64,000 nucleotides of DNA from Bordetella parapertussis (GTDB lineage: Bacteria > Pseudomonadota > Gammaproteobacteria > Burkholderiales > Burkholderiaceae_D), in NCBI GenBank assembly GCA_945866125.1, contig CAMBFZ010000010.1, forward strand, positions 62,001 to 126,000, in the 5' to 3' direction. Of the stretch, positions 41,992 through 50,829 are shown in pieces. Both the position numbers and the translations under genes were made by a program. Position 1 is the stretch's first letter; every line of letters starts with the position of its first letter. The notes beneath the pieces are model-generated. The model saw only the letters and a list, made by a program, of their open reading frames with translations, searched no databases and was not told the DNA's origin.

Positions 41992-42169
41992 GGAGAAGTA
42001 AAAACGAGTCTGCATCCGCTAAACCCAAGGATTTTAATCAGATTACTTTCAAGATTTATCGGGATCGCGCTACCATAGGCGCGCTGTATTTATCGGATCG
42101 CGTGAGTCGTCCATCGGCTAAACTACGCGCACCATTCCGGACTATGTTCATTCACGTGCCAACAAACTT

Positions 42170-42595
42170 ATGCCTAGCGTTAAACAAAATCTACTCGAAC
42201 ATTTAAGCAGAGATGTGTACTGTCGTCTGGGCACCTCCAAGGTGCACGGTATTGGCGTCTTCGCGCTCAGAACGATCCCGAAGGGGATTAATCCGCTCAA
42301 TAGCCTGATGAGTTACGACGAAGTGAAATTTTCGCGTAAAGAGCTCGAGGAGCTGCCCAAAAGCGTGCGCAAGCAAATGGATATTTTTTGCTATTACGTG
42401 AAAGACAAGGTGTTTGTGCCGTCGATTGGTCTGAACATCATGGACATGGCGCTCTATCTCAACCATTCCAAAAAACCTAATCTGCGCATGCACAAAAGCG
42501 GCCGGATGGAGACCTTGCGCACGATACGCACCGGTGAAGAATTAATGATGGATTACGATCACAGCTTCGGCGAGAAGCACACTTTCAAAGACTGA
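42170..42595 (+). CDS. SET-domain protein
   Basis: 141 residues, essentially one SET domain: VHGIGVFALRTIPKG at the N terminus, the cofactor-binding NHSKKPNLRMHK, and GEELMMDYD with the catalytic Tyr. Bacterial SET proteins of this size methylate Lys in ribosomal or nucleoid proteins, or have unknown targets. Ribosome-binding site weak. The 178 bp upstream show no second gene; a 76-codon frame overlapping the M20 gene end is not convincing. Confidence 0.82.
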   Translation: MPSVKQNLLEHLSRDVYCRLGTSKVHGIGVFALRTIPKGINPLNSLMSYDEVKFSRKELEELPKSVRKQMDIFCYYVKDKVFVPSIGLNIMDMALYLNHSKKPNLRMHKSGRMETLRTIRTGEELMMDYDHSFGEKHTFKD

Positions 42596-42733
42596 GTCAG
42601 CGTTGAATTAGGTGCGATGCGTGGCCCACTTCACGCAGACTGCATAACGCCCAGTGGATTTGGATTGCCCCCTCCCGAGCCGGACCGGCTGGCACGTGCG
42701 CCCGGAGCGGGCGATAAGTCTGAAGCCTGAAGC

Positions 42734-43702
42734 CTAGGCTTCGCTTGCCTGCACGTGGGCTTCTACCGGTACCTGCGCTTCTGTTGGCACCTGTGCTTCT
42801 GCCGACGCCGCAGCGGCACTTGCCACCGACACGATGCGATGCGCGGTCTCCCGATAAATCTTATTGATATCTTCCCGCTTGAAGTCGATATGAATCGGTG
42901 AGGTCGGATCAAGAATCAGCGGGTGATCAAGGTCCGTCAGGACCAGCGCATAAATCGGCTCAAAGTCGGTCACAAACAAAGACTTGTAGCCATAATCATC
43001 CACCGGGCCGAGGTTGTAATAACGGTAACCGTTTTTTGCAGCCCATCGACTCGCCTGCAAGCACGCGTAAATACCGGGCGAGCGGTTTTTAAATGCACGA
43101 TTCCACTGACAGAAACTGCCATACACCTGATTGTATTTTGGCAGCAGAACCGAGACGTCGGTAAAGACCAAGGTGCCCTGATCGTCATGCACCTGCAAAA
43201 TCAGTACATCGAGCGTGCGAATGTAGTCGACAAAGCCCTCGACCTCGCGGTCATCAATCTCATAATTTTCAAAGTGGTCGCCACCCATTTCAAACACGTC
43301 TTCTACCGTGATGTCCTTACCGGGCACAACGGTTTCTGTGTAGACGAATTTTTTGTATTGGTTGTCGAGTTCGCGGAATTTGCGCATCCGTCGCGGCTCG
43401 GTCCAGAAGCCTTCGGTGGTCACGTCAACCAGACCGTACTTGTCATTGATTGGCACACCATACGAACTATCCGGGGGCAAGGCATACACCACGAAGGGGC
43501 GCGGCGCCGCGGCTAACATGGATTCGGATACGTCGATATACGGGCAGAGCGCGTCCCAGCGGGTGGTGTAGTAGAGAGTCTCGTCGTGGTAGCTCTCTAC
43601 GAACAGATTGTCAGCCGTCCAGTTTTGGCACCCTACCTGCTCTTCCGGACGGATCATCCTGGATTTTTTTATTTCCTCGAACTGGACCAAAGCACCATTC
43701 AT
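42734..43702 (-). CDS. GNAT-like protein, downstream partner of a YkgJ-type gene
   Basis: 322 residues, no signal peptide. The central-to-C-terminal part (VEGFVDYIRTLDVLILQVHDDQG, then ASRWAAKNGYRYYNLGPVDDYGYKSLFVTDF) has the shape of a GNAT/arginyl-transferase-like fold. The last about 25 residues are low complexity with a repeat (AQVPTEAQVPVEAHVQ). GGAAG precedes the ATG. It follows the YkgJ-type gene by 23 bp, so the two form an operon. Substrate unknown, family not named with certainty. Confidence 0.6.
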   Translation of the reverse strand: MNGALVQFEEIKKSRMIRPEEQVGCQNWTADNLFVESYHDETLYYTTRWDALCPYIDVSESMLAAAPRPFVVYALPPDSSYGVPINDKYGLVDVTTEGFWTEPRRMRKFRELDNQYKKFVYTETVVPGKDITVEDVFEMGGDHFENYEIDDREVEGFVDYIRTLDVLILQVHDDQGTLVFTDVSVLLPKYNQVYGSFCQWNRAFKNRSPGIYACLQASRWAAKNGYRYYNLGPVDDYGYKSLFVTDFEPIYALVLTDLDHPLILDPTSPIHIDFKREDINKIYRETAHRIVSVASAAAASAEAQVPTEAQVPVEAHVQASEA

Positions 43703-43725
43703 TCTCAGACTTCCTTGGATCTTGT

Positions 43726-44154
43726 TTAATCAACGCCGCCGACGGGCAGTTTTTTCAATTCAAAATAATCGATATCGACGGCAAAATTATTTTTCAGGAA
43801 TTGACTGTCATTCTTGTGCAAGCGTTTTATCTCGGCGCTGACCACGGACAGATGCAAAGACGCGTCGCTGGCTGGGTCACCTAACTGCTGCGTATATTCT
43901 GGCATCAAGGGACATTCGATGTCGTAAAAAAAATCACGCGATGTCGGATTGTACGTCAAGGGATAAAGTTTGCAACTAAAAGGCTTGGCATCACCCAGCG
44001 AACAACCAGCGGAACCAAGGTGTTTACAACTAGTTTCGATGCACACGCTTTTGTAGATTTTTTTCTCAGCTTTGGTGAGCGTAATATCGAGAGCCGGATA
44101 ACCTGCATCGACATGACAGCATCGGCGACATTCAGCGCAACCATCAAAAAGCAT
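43726..44154 (-). CDS. YkgJ-family cysteine-cluster protein
   Basis: 142 residues from ATG 44154 (AGGA upstream; the frame opens at a TTG 24 nt earlier). The N-terminal CAECRRCC pattern, followed by further Cys (ETSCKHLG, AGCSLGDAKPFSCKLYP), is the CxxCxxCC cluster of the UPF0153/YkgJ family, thought to bind zinc or an Fe-S cluster. First gene of a two-gene operon with the GNAT-like gene. Between its start and the next gene (44419) are 264 bp without a gene; tgaaagcgttttca at 44339 resembles a LacI-type operator. Confidence 0.85.
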   Translation of the reverse strand: MLFDGCAECRRCCHVDAGYPALDITLTKAEKKIYKSVCIETSCKHLGSAGCSLGDAKPFSCKLYPLTYNPTSRDFFYDIECPLMPEYTQQLGDPASDASLHLSVVSAEIKRLHKNDSQFLKNNFAVDIDYFELKKLPVGGVD

Positions 44155-44379
44155 ACAAAATCCTATCTGAGACAACACACCATCTGACCGTATCGAACCA
44201 CATCAGCACCGCTTCAGAGGTATCACGCGCACAGCGAAAACAGCACGGTGAGAAAATGAATAAATTATATTGCGCTAAAAACCACAAAACGCAGACGACA
44301 CGATACCTTAAAGCTCATCAAGAAAAAATAAAAAGTTATGAAAGCGTTTTCATTTCTTTGCATTTTTGAAATCAAGAAT

Positions 44380-44400
44380 AGGGCGATGCGCTAGCGCCCT
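44380..44400 (-). terminator. Weak hairpin after the acyl-CoA synthetase gene
   Basis: agggcg and cgccct enclose a 9-nt loop, 18 bp past the stop on the minus strand. Followed by tattcttgatttc, only partly T-rich. Could end the synthetase transcript; modest support. Confidence 0.35.
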
Positions 44401-44418
44401 GCACTGCTCTGCACTGAC

Positions 44419-46305
44419 TTAACTTGCTTCATCCACGCTCACAATCGATTCAAATACGTACGCAGCTAATGCCTCTCTGACTGCCTGCATGGATGCCTCA
44501 TTTGTGGTCTTACTTGCTGAGGCTGTCACAATCACCGTAACCCTCAATCCCCTTGATCCACCTTCTTTGACCGCAATGCGTGCAGAGCCAAATCCAAGCT
44601 GCGTGTGCACGATATTGTGCACCAAACGGCTGCAGGCATCGACTCGCAACGCGGGCTTGTAGATCTTGCCGACATTCGTCAGTGGCAGCGCATCAAGCAC
44701 AATGATCTCTTTGGGCCAGGCCGGCCGTTCTGCAATATGCGCTTGCGCATGCTGCTTTAATTCTGCCGCCGACGCCGCCATGCCAGGCCGCAGACTGAGG
44801 TAGCACAGCGGCAGCTCGCCGGCATAGGCATCGGGCTGCGCCACAGCCGCTACCAATCCCACTGCCGGATGCAAGCTCATCGCATTTTCGATCATCGCCG
44901 GATCAATATTGTGCCCGCCCCGAATAATCAAATCTTTCGCCCGTCCAGCAACAAAAACACAGCCCTCTTCATTGGCATAAGCCAAATCACCGCTGTTGAG
45001 TACACCGTCATCAAACACGCCGGTGTTTTGCTGTGGGTTGAGATAGCCGCGCGACACCGTCGGGCCTGTTACGGTCAACACCCCGATTTCATTGGGCTCG
45101 CACTCGGCACCCAAGCTGCCATCGGTCTGCAGGCGACGGATCGCCACGCGGGTATACGGCAGTGGATAGCCGACCGAGCCGGCAGTGCGCTCGCCGCAGG
45201 CAAAATCAATCGAGATCAGACCCGCAGATTCGGTCATACCCAAAATCTCGTGCAGCCTTTTACCGGTCATGGTTTCAAAGCGCTCACCCACTGCGCGCGG
45301 CAATGACGCTGCACCACAAATGCCCAGTCTGACCGACGACAAATCGGCCCCATCAAGCGGCACATCAAGCAAGGCACCCAATGCAGTGGGTACGGCCGCC
45401 ACCATCGTGGCGCCATAGCGCGCCACAATGCGCCAGTAGGCCGCAATCATGGCCGGGTTGCGAAAACCCGCAGGTGACAAAACCAGTATCTCGGCTCCCA
45501 TCATAAAAAATGACAAGCCGCCCACAATCGTGCCGGCCACATGAAACAAAGGAAAGCCACTCGTTAGCACGTCGTGCTCGGACAGATGCAGCATCAGCGC
45601 GCCGCCATAGGCCGCGACGAGTTGATTACGATGGGTGTGGGCGACGAGCTTGGGTGCGCCTGTTGTACCGCCGGTATGGAAATAGGCGGCGACCTCGTCG
45701 TCGCGGCCGGGCGCACCAAACACCAGATGGTCATGCGGCTGCTCCATCAGTCCGGCATGAAAATCAATCACACCCGCCACCGGTTCGGTGCCGGGCGGCG
45801 CAACCCGAATGAGAATGAGCGATGGCAGTAGTTGCTTGAGCTCCTGCGCCTTGTCCCAGATCGCCAGCTGCGGATGCGCGCCAAGCGCTACCAGGATAGT
45901 GGCGCCGGAGGCACGAATCAGATCAGCAATATGCTCGGTCTGCAGCAAAAAATTAATCGGTACCGCAAAGCCGGCGGTCTCTGCTGCCCACAAACTGACA
46001 TGCGTTTCGATTAAGCTCGGCAGCATGTAAGCCACACCCGGTCGCGGTCCACCCAACGCAGTAAACAAGTTAGCGGCCTGTCGTATTGACTGTAATAACG
46101 CCTGATAAGTGACCCGCCGCGGCTGCTCGTCGGCCGCGCCCGTCATAAGCATGGTCAGGGCAATCCGGTCAGGATGCGCCTGCGCGCTGGCCTCAAACAA
46201 ATCAAACACACTACGCGCGGCACACCGCTGCGCAAATGGCATCGCTTGTTCAAAGGCGAGCAGCGCTTGCGGGCTCGTGATGGGGTTTGTGCTTAATGTG
46301 CTCAT
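44419..46305 (-). CDS. AMP-dependent acyl-CoA synthetase
   Basis: 628 residues, adenylate-forming enzyme. P-loop-like motif YFHTGGTTGAPKLVAHTH, A5-type motif LHEILGMTESAG, ANSGDLAY-like VLNSGDLAYANEEG, hinge/A8 FVAGRAKDLIIRGGHNIDP, and A10 Lys in TNVGKIYKPALR. About 60 extra C-terminal residues follow the catalytic Lys. It activates a carboxylic acid with ATP and CoA; chain specificity cannot be read. Probably co-transcribed with the upstream epoxide-hydrolase-like gene (89-bp gap). Confidence 0.87.
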   Translation of the reverse strand: MSTLSTNPITSPQALLAFEQAMPFAQRCAARSVFDLFEASAQAHPDRIALTMLMTGAADEQPRRVTYQALLQSIRQAANLFTALGGPRPGVAYMLPSLIETHVSLWAAETAGFAVPINFLLQTEHIADLIRASGATILVALGAHPQLAIWDKAQELKQLLPSLILIRVAPPGTEPVAGVIDFHAGLMEQPHDHLVFGAPGRDDEVAAYFHTGGTTGAPKLVAHTHRNQLVAAYGGALMLHLSEHDVLTSGFPLFHVAGTIVGGLSFFMMGAEILVLSPAGFRNPAMIAAYWRIVARYGATMVAAVPTALGALLDVPLDGADLSSVRLGICGAASLPRAVGERFETMTGKRLHEILGMTESAGLISIDFACGERTAGSVGYPLPYTRVAIRRLQTDGSLGAECEPNEIGVLTVTGPTVSRGYLNPQQNTGVFDDGVLNSGDLAYANEEGCVFVAGRAKDLIIRGGHNIDPAMIENAMSLHPAVGLVAAVAQPDAYAGELPLCYLSLRPGMAASAAELKQHAQAHIAERPAWPKEIIVLDALPLTNVGKIYKPALRVDACSRLVHNIVHTQLGFGSARIAVKEGGSRGLRVTVIVTASASKTTNEASMQAVREALAAYVFESIVSVDEAS

Positions 46306-46394
46306 CGTTGTTTATTCCCTGTCGTGATGCCGTAATGGCGTGCTGTACTTGTGGTGGGTAGTTGCCGTGGCTGGTAAAAAACGGGGCAACACGT

Positions 46395-47570
46395 TCAACC
46401 GGACTGCGTCGAGACTTCGCTTAAAAACTGTAAAAGCCGGGCGCTGACCTCGGCCGGTTTTTCCTGCTGCACCCAGTGTCCGGCGCCGTCAATCAGCTCA
46501 CAGAAGCGCAGCTGCGTGCACGCCAGCGCGCGCATTTTTTCAAATGCACCCGGCGTTTGGAACACGCCCCAGTCACTGCGACCGCCAATAAAACCGGCAG
46601 GCACATCAATGGTCTTGCCGCCAAACAGACGCAACGCATTTGCCTGCCTGCGATCGATCGCGCAGCGATACCAGTCCAGCCCGCCCTGCAATCCGGTGCG
46701 CGCAAATTCAGCACAATAGACCGCCAGCTCGGCCTCAGTAAGCCAACTGCACTCGGCACGCTGCGCGGCAGTCGGCAGGTGCGGGGCCACCGTTGCGGCC
46801 ATATCTTTGTCGGCATCCATCACGTAATACGCAGGCAGCTGCGCGAGTGTGGCCGCACTGATGCCGTCTAAGGTGTACGGCTCATTGGGCGTCCAGTCGG
46901 CGCTTTTGACGTGATAGTACGCACGCAAAAAGGCGGGCAAACCTTGCGCGCAATGCAGCATCGCGTCATTCGCCTGCGCACTGGCGTAATGCCACTGATA
47001 ATGCTGGCGTGGTGGGGTAAGGCTGGCCAGCTTGGCAACAGCACGCTCGAACGGGGTCAACGCAGCAGGGTTTGCGTCGGTACCAACAGGCCAGGCAGGT
47101 GGCCCGCCAAAAGGCGCACTCATCATCACGACGGCGCGAAATATATCAGGACGGATCAGCGCACACCAAGCCGCAACGGGCGACCCAAAATCATGGCCGA
47201 CGACTGCCTCGACATGCGTATAGCCACAGGCGGCCAGCAAGGCTTGTGCATCACGCACCAGATTCATCATGCTGCTTGCCGAAGGGTCTGCATTAACGTC
47301 AGCCTGCCAGCCGGTCGTGCGGCCATAACCGCGCTGGTCTGGTGCGATGACGTGATAGCCCGCCGCCGCCAAGGGCAGCATGATTTTGCGCCAGCTGTAA
47401 GCCAGCTCCGGAAAACCATGCAGCAGCAGCACACAGCCGCGGCTCTGCGGCTGATCGAAGCCTGCTTCAAGCACATGCATACACAAACCATTGACGTGCG
47501 GGACAGTGCGAGAACGCACACCGGCTGGCAGTGGCAGTTCGGCCATGTTCGACAAATCCTGAGGCTGCAT
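46395..47570 (-). CDS. Epoxide-hydrolase-like alpha/beta hydrolase
   Basis: 391 residues. Oxyanion motif HGFPE in LLLHGFPELAYSWRK, nucleophile elbow VVGHDFGSPVAAW with Asp as nucleophile (epoxide-hydrolase type rather than Ser), and the C-terminal His in IDGAGHWVQQEKP. The large cap region is consistent with epoxide hydrolases. Upstream of the acyl-CoA synthetase on the same strand, suggesting a shared catabolic role. Divergent from the flavoprotein gene at 47679. Confidence 0.83.
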   Translation of the reverse strand: MQPQDLSNMAELPLPAGVRSRTVPHVNGLCMHVLEAGFDQPQSRGCVLLLHGFPELAYSWRKIMLPLAAAGYHVIAPDQRGYGRTTGWQADVNADPSASSMMNLVRDAQALLAACGYTHVEAVVGHDFGSPVAAWCALIRPDIFRAVVMMSAPFGGPPAWPVGTDANPAALTPFERAVAKLASLTPPRQHYQWHYASAQANDAMLHCAQGLPAFLRAYYHVKSADWTPNEPYTLDGISAATLAQLPAYYVMDADKDMAATVAPHLPTAAQRAECSWLTEAELAVYCAEFARTGLQGGLDWYRCAIDRRQANALRLFGGKTIDVPAGFIGGRSDWGVFQTPGAFEKMRALACTQLRFCELIDGAGHWVQQEKPAEVSARLLQFLSEVSTQSG

Positions 47571-47678
47571 CTGAAACTCTCCACTGTTATTTTAATTTTG
47601 AATCAGATTATCTCTTGTTGGAGAGCGCAGATGATCAGTTATTATTGCTCACATTAAAAATAGTCCGGAGAAAGTACC

Positions 47679-49178
47679 GTGGAAAAATTTGACTTAGTTG
47701 TCATCGGCGCCGGACCCTCCGGTTTTGCTGCGGCAATGCGGGGAATTGATTTTGGTAAGCGTGTGGCGCTGATTGAAAAAAACAAAGCCGGTGGTGCCGG
47801 CATTTTTAACGGTGCGCTCTCGTCCAAAACGCTCTGGGAGCTGTCGGAAAGTTATCAAATCACCCGCAGTACCGATCTCGGTTTTACCGTCCATGATTGC
47901 GAACTGAATTATTCGGCCGTGATTCACGAGATGCATCGTGCCGTGGGCGACAAATATAGCCAAATCCGCGAACAGATTAATTATTTCAAACGCAAAGGTT
48001 CGCTCAGTGAGTTTCATGGTCACGGCAAACTAGTTACCAAAAACGAAATCAGCATCGCCCTCGCCGACGGCACCGAGCAGACTATTTGGGCCGACAATAT
48101 CGTGCTGGCGATCGGCAGCCGCCCCCGCTATTTGCCGCATATTCCAATCGACGAAAAAATCATCATGACCAGCGACGGTATCGCGTCGATGCCAGATTTC
48201 CCAAAAAGTATCGTCATCCTTGGGGCGGGTGTAATTGGCTGCGAGTTTGCGACGATTTTTTCTAACTTTGGTCAAACCAAAGTCCATCTGATCGATAAAG
48301 AGGAGCGCATCCTGCCGTTTGAAGACGAAGATATTTCCCATGCACTGGCGGCCAATCTGGAAAAAAATGGGGTCGTCATTCATCATGGTTCGTCGCTGGA
48401 AAAAATGGAGCTCGTCAATGGCAAAGTTGAGTACGTACTCAATTACAGAGATGGCAGGCGTGAGATACACACCGTAGACCATGCGCTGATCTCGGTGGGC
48501 CGCGTGGCTAATACCGACCATCTTGGTCTCGAGAGCGTCGGCGTCAAGCTCAATGATCGCGGCTACTGCGAAGACGACGACACCCGTACCACGGTGGATA
48601 ATATCTATGCGGTGGGTGATTTTACGGCAGATATTTCATTGGTTAACGTGGGCGAATTGGAGGGCCGCTATGCGGTCGAAAAAATATTCGGCAATCCTGC
48701 GCACGCACTGATTTACGAAAACATCTCGACCATCATGTTCCTTAATCCCGAGGTCGCATCAGTGGGTTTAAATGAAAAACAGGCTCGGAATAAAAAGATA
48801 CCCTACCGCTTGGCCAAGATGCACTATCGCTATGTCAATCGTGCCATTGCCATGGGTAAAACCGGTGGGTTTTTCAAAATTCTCGTCTCCGATGATGAAG
48901 ACATGAAGATTCTCGGCATGCGCGTGATGGGCAATCATTCGTCGAGTACCATTCAAGCGTTGGCACTCATGATTTCCATGGACGTGGGTGTAGCGCATCT
49001 GGCCGAACTGATTTTTCCGCACCCGTCAGTACCCGAAGGTATTCAAGAGTGCGCGCGTATGCTGATGGGAAAATCGATCGTCAAGCCCGAGGTGTTCCAT
49101 CTTGACATACAGTGCTATCGCGTCGACGCCGAGGGGCGCATCACGCATCTGCATCAGCAACAGCCGCTGGCAGCGTAA
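47679..49178 (+). CDS. FAD/NAD-dependent oxidoreductase lacking the redox disulfide
   Basis: 499 residues from GTG 47679 (CCGGAG upstream). Fold of dihydrolipoamide dehydrogenase/soluble transhydrogenase: FAD-binding VVIGAGPSGFAAAMRGI, NAD-binding IVILGAGVIGCEFATIF, FAD-contacting IYAVGDFTADI, and a C-terminal dimerisation domain ending MLMGKSIVKPEVF. Where disulfide reductases have CxxxxC, this has GGAGIFNGALSSKTLWE: neither Cys is present. So it cannot work by the standard dithiol mechanism. First of a three-gene run. Confidence 0.82.
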   Translation: MEKFDLVVIGAGPSGFAAAMRGIDFGKRVALIEKNKAGGAGIFNGALSSKTLWELSESYQITRSTDLGFTVHDCELNYSAVIHEMHRAVGDKYSQIREQINYFKRKGSLSEFHGHGKLVTKNEISIALADGTEQTIWADNIVLAIGSRPRYLPHIPIDEKIIMTSDGIASMPDFPKSIVILGAGVIGCEFATIFSNFGQTKVHLIDKEERILPFEDEDISHALAANLEKNGVVIHHGSSLEKMELVNGKVEYVLNYRDGRREIHTVDHALISVGRVANTDHLGLESVGVKLNDRGYCEDDDTRTTVDNIYAVGDFTADISLVNVGELEGRYAVEKIFGNPAHALIYENISTIMFLNPEVASVGLNEKQARNKKIPYRLAKMHYRYVNRAIAMGKTGGFFKILVSDDEDMKILGMRVMGNHSSSTIQALALMISMDVGVAHLAELIFPHPSVPEGIQECARMLMGKSIVKPEVFHLDIQCYRVDAEGRITHLHQQQPLAA

Positions 49179-49182
49179 CGCA

Positions 49183-49314
49183 ATGGGTCTGTGGATAGAA
49201 TTAGGGATCTTTGGCCTGGTCTTTCTGTTTGCCATTCACCAAATGCGCGACTTAAAGAAAGAAAAACAACGCCGCGAAGCAGCCCGTCAATCTGATAAAA
49301 AACAGGATAACTAA
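49183..49314 (+). CDS. Tiny single-helix membrane protein
   Basis: 43 residues from ATG 49183. One helix (LWIELGIFGLVFLFAIHQM) and a very basic tail (DLKKEKQRREAARQSDKK). It begins 4 bp after the flavoprotein stop, and its TAA overlaps the next ATG (TAATG at 49312-49316), so it sits in a tightly coupled operon. Could be a membrane tether for one of its neighbours (inference). Confidence 0.65.
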   Translation: MGLWIELGIFGLVFLFAIHQMRDLKKEKQRREAARQSDKKQDN

Positions 49315-49715
49315 TGGCAACCCGACCCTTGATTCAGCACGACCAGGCTAGCGATGCTGTACGCGCAGTCTATGACGACATCATGCAAAAACGTGGCGTC
49401 AACGATGTCAACAATTTTTGGAAAGCGGCTGCGCATTCTCCCGCCCTGCTGAGCAGCATCTGGAATCAGGTGCAAGAAACGATGCAAGCCGGGGCGCTCG
49501 ATGCGCTGACCAAAGAGCTCATCTATATCGCCGTATCAGCCACCAACAATTGCCATTACTGCGTGCATTCCCACACGGCCGCTGCCCGTGCCAAAGGCAT
49601 GACGCCGGAACAGTACGCCGAACTACTTGCCGTCATTGCCATGGCCAGTCAAACCAATGCACTTGCCAATAGCCTGCAGGTGCCCGTCGATGCACAATTT
49701 AAGGCGCCTGAATGA
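49314..49715 (+). CDS. AhpD-like carboxymuconolactone decarboxylase-family protein
   Basis: 133 residues. CMD/AhpD domain with the peroxidase-type motif NCHYCVHSHTAAARAKG (CxxC plus His), preceded by LTKELIYIAVSATN. Length and layout match the all-helical AhpD-type alkylhydroperoxidases. Last gene of the flavoprotein operon. A CxxC protein next to a disulfide-less flavoprotein suggests the two might form one redox pair. Confidence 0.85.
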   Translation: MATRPLIQHDQASDAVRAVYDDIMQKRGVNDVNNFWKAAAHSPALLSSIWNQVQETMQAGALDALTKELIYIAVSATNNCHYCVHSHTAAARAKGMTPEQYAELLAVIAMASQTNALANSLQVPVDAQFKAPE

Positions 49716-49751
49716 GACGGACAACGAACCAGTAGGCAGAACGGCGCGTTG

Positions 49752-50576
49752 CTACTCGTTGGCCCCAAGGTGCAAATGCGCGAGCTCCTGTCGCATCTGG
49801 CTTAACTCTTCCCGCAAGGCTTTGAGCTCGAACTGCAGCGCCTTGGTCTGATTTTGGGCGTCTACCGCAGCCGGATTAATTGATGTGAGCGAATCGACAA
49901 TCACGGCGATAAACAAATTCACGATGACAAAGGTCGCAATCAAAATAAAAATCAGGAAAAAGATCCACGCATGCGGGAATACTTGCATCACCGGACGCGC
50001 AATACCGTCTGACCAGCCCTCTAGCGTCATTACCTGAAACAGCGTAAACGAGCTCGTCGCCAAATTACCAAACCAATCAGGAAAAGCGGTACCAAAAACA
50101 TTCGTCGCGATCACTGCCGAGACGTAAAAAATAACCAGAATCAAACCAAATACCGAACCCAGACTCGGCAAGGAACTAAGCAGACCCGATACAACGCGAC
50201 GCATACTTTCTATTTTATTAATTAGACGCAGTACCCGCAACACGCGTAGCGCCCGTAAAACCGACAGACTACCTGTGGCCGGCACCAACGCGATACCCAC
50301 CACAATAAAATCAAATACTGCCCACGGGTCTTTGAAAAAATGCAGCCCGCGCGCAGCGATCAAGAGCACAATCTCGGCAATAAACACCCATAGAATCCCA
50401 TGGTCGAGCGCGATTAATACCGGTCCGACCTGATCCATGATGTAAGGGCTTGTCTCCATCCCCAAAATGACGGCGTTAATGATGATAAACGCGACCAAGG
50501 TATGTTGAATGAATGGATAGGCAATGAATGCCTCGATCTTCTGCTTCCAGGGAGCCTGATTGGGTGAGGCGAGCAT
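49752..50576 (-). CDS. NaChBac-type voltage-gated cation channel
   Basis: 274 residues, a single six-helix channel domain that would tetramerise. S4 carries regularly spaced Arg (SVLRALRVLRVLRLINK, residues 105-121). The pore loop has TLEGWSD (184-190), comparable to TLESWSM of known bacterial sodium channels, and S6 follows (FFLIFILIATFVIVNLFIAVIV). The C-terminal 35 residues form a coiled coil (ALQFELKALREELSQMRQEL). The Glu186 ring predicts Na+ selectivity; Gly187 instead of Ser may alter it. Convergent with the CMD gene, 36 bp apart. Confidence 0.88.
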   Translation of the reverse strand: MLASPNQAPWKQKIEAFIAYPFIQHTLVAFIIINAVILGMETSPYIMDQVGPVLIALDHGILWVFIAEIVLLIAARGLHFFKDPWAVFDFIVVGIALVPATGSLSVLRALRVLRVLRLINKIESMRRVVSGLLSSLPSLGSVFGLILVIFYVSAVIATNVFGTAFPDWFGNLATSSFTLFQVMTLEGWSDGIARPVMQVFPHAWIFFLIFILIATFVIVNLFIAVIVDSLTSINPAAVDAQNQTKALQFELKALREELSQMRQELAHLHLGANE

Positions 50577-50699
50577 GGTAAATTATTTTAATTAGGTGTT
50601 AGTTTTATTGGCGCGGCAAAGCCAGCTGCAATGCAGTTTCAAAAAAAGCGACAGCATAGCAGTTGCGCGCTCATTTTAAAATTTTGAAACTTTGAATCG

Positions 50700-50715
50700 A
50701 TTGAATCGATTCAAT
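50700..50715. promoter_or_regulatory. Perfect 16-bp palindrome, candidate operator
   Basis: attgaatcgattcaat at 50700-50715, within a run where ttgaatcga occurs twice in tandem. It lies between the divergent channel and dehydrogenase genes, 115 bp before the latter. A weak promoter-like pair (TTGACT 50738, GATTTA 50761, spacing 17) follows. A regulator of the dehydrogenase operon could bind here. Confidence 0.45.
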
Positions 50716-50829
50716 CGGTTATCAGATTTTTAACAAGTTGACTGTTCAAAGCGGCGCTGTGATTTAAATTTGCACGATACGCCGCTAAAGCGTTAATGTT
50801 CAGCCTTTGAAATAGGTCAGGAGTGCTTC

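Noticed and set aside
41976..42206. 76-codon frame between the M20 and SET genes
   Set aside because: Overlaps the end of the M20 gene and the start of the SET gene, no ribosome-binding site, no recognisable domain.
44339..44352. tgaaagcgttttca as a LacI/CcpA-type operator
   Set aside because: Near-palindromic and plausible in form, but it is 185 bp from the nearest start and no LacI-family gene is present; kept only as a remark.
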